A DNA stretch of 5,123 nt, taken from Acidobacteriota bacterium (lineage in GTDB: Bacteria; Acidobacteriota; Vicinamibacteria; Vicinamibacterales; Vicinamibacteraceae). Both the position numbers and the translations under genes were made by a program. Below, one piece after another: positions 5,120 to 5,123 of this stretch. The notes below the pieces were generated by a model. It saw nothing but the letters and a program-made list of their open reading frames with translations, was not told the DNA's origin and ran no database searches. Position 1 is the first letter of the stretch; each line of letters begins with the position of its first letter. The stretch is from NCBI GenBank assembly GCA_013695405.1, contig JACDAO010000513.1:1-5123 (forward strand), in the 5' to 3' direction.

Positions 5120-5123
5120 GAGG

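Larger units (their letters stand above)
4895..5123. other. Right-end region without a confident gene
   Basis: This stretch is visibly lower in GC than the genes between about 4910 and 5060. Two minus-strand frames enter from the right edge and stay open: one to a TAG at 4923-4925 and one to a TGA at 4891-4893 that overlaps the zinc-ribbon GTG as GTGA. A plus-strand frame opens at ATG 5047 and runs off the edge. None shows a recognisable motif over its 25-77 codons. The 8-mer GCCAATGG occurs twice (4951 and 4990). Part of a neighbouring gene may extend in from outside. Confidence 0.4.

Noticed and set aside
5047..5123. Plus-strand ATG open to the right edge
   Set aside because: Only 25 codons are visible, there is no ribosome site, and the Arg/Ala-rich product is typical of random GC-rich frames. 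It cannot be judged without more sequence.

Overview
The window is GC-rich throughout and reads as ordinary bacterial chromosome. GC-biased third codon positions, a Tat-exported GMC oxidoreductase pair, a PEP-CTERM/exosortase-associated acyltransferase and a secreted LamG-type protein together would fit a high-GC Gram-negative. Acidobacteriota (Vicinamibacteria-like) is my best guess, and a proteobacterium is possible. This placement is inference from gene content, because the window holds no rRNA or marker gene. I see no tRNA, rRNA, CRISPR array, transposase or prophage gene.

Layout. (1) 1-601, minus strand: a two-gene operon with a Tat-signal small subunit (221-601) followed after a 21-nt gap by the N-terminus of a GMC-family flavoprotein (199 to the left edge, partial). 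(2) 602-947: spacer between divergent genes; the true start of the next gene may lie inside it. (3) 948-2039, plus strand: a membrane-anchored endonuclease/exonuclease/phosphatase (EEP) family protein with all expected catalytic motifs. (4) 2040-2165: short spacer between convergent genes with one GC-rich hairpin. (5) 2166-2888, minus strand: a PEP-CTERM/exosortase system-associated acyltransferase related to autoinducer synthases, with no exosortase gene nearby in the window. (6) 2889-3164: a divergent control region holding a dyad over the acyltransferase ribosome binding site, a perfect 2 x 17-bp tandem repeat, and a 25-bp interrupted palindrome running into a strong AGGAGG site. (7) 3165-4567, plus strand: that AGGAGG site serves a 9-codon mini-ORF whose stop overlaps the start of a secreted LamG/concanavalin A-like protein of unknown function. 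(8) 4568-5123: a likely small zinc-ribbon protein on the minus strand (4679-4894), then about 230 bases with no confident gene and a cluster of GC-rich inverted repeats at the right edge.

The genes do not form one pathway. The best-supported pairing is the oxidoreductase with its small subunit. The acyltransferase implies that the organism carries a PEP-CTERM/exosortase surface-sorting system elsewhere in the genome. The least explained and most interesting part is the divergent control region and leader mini-ORF between 2889 and 3194.
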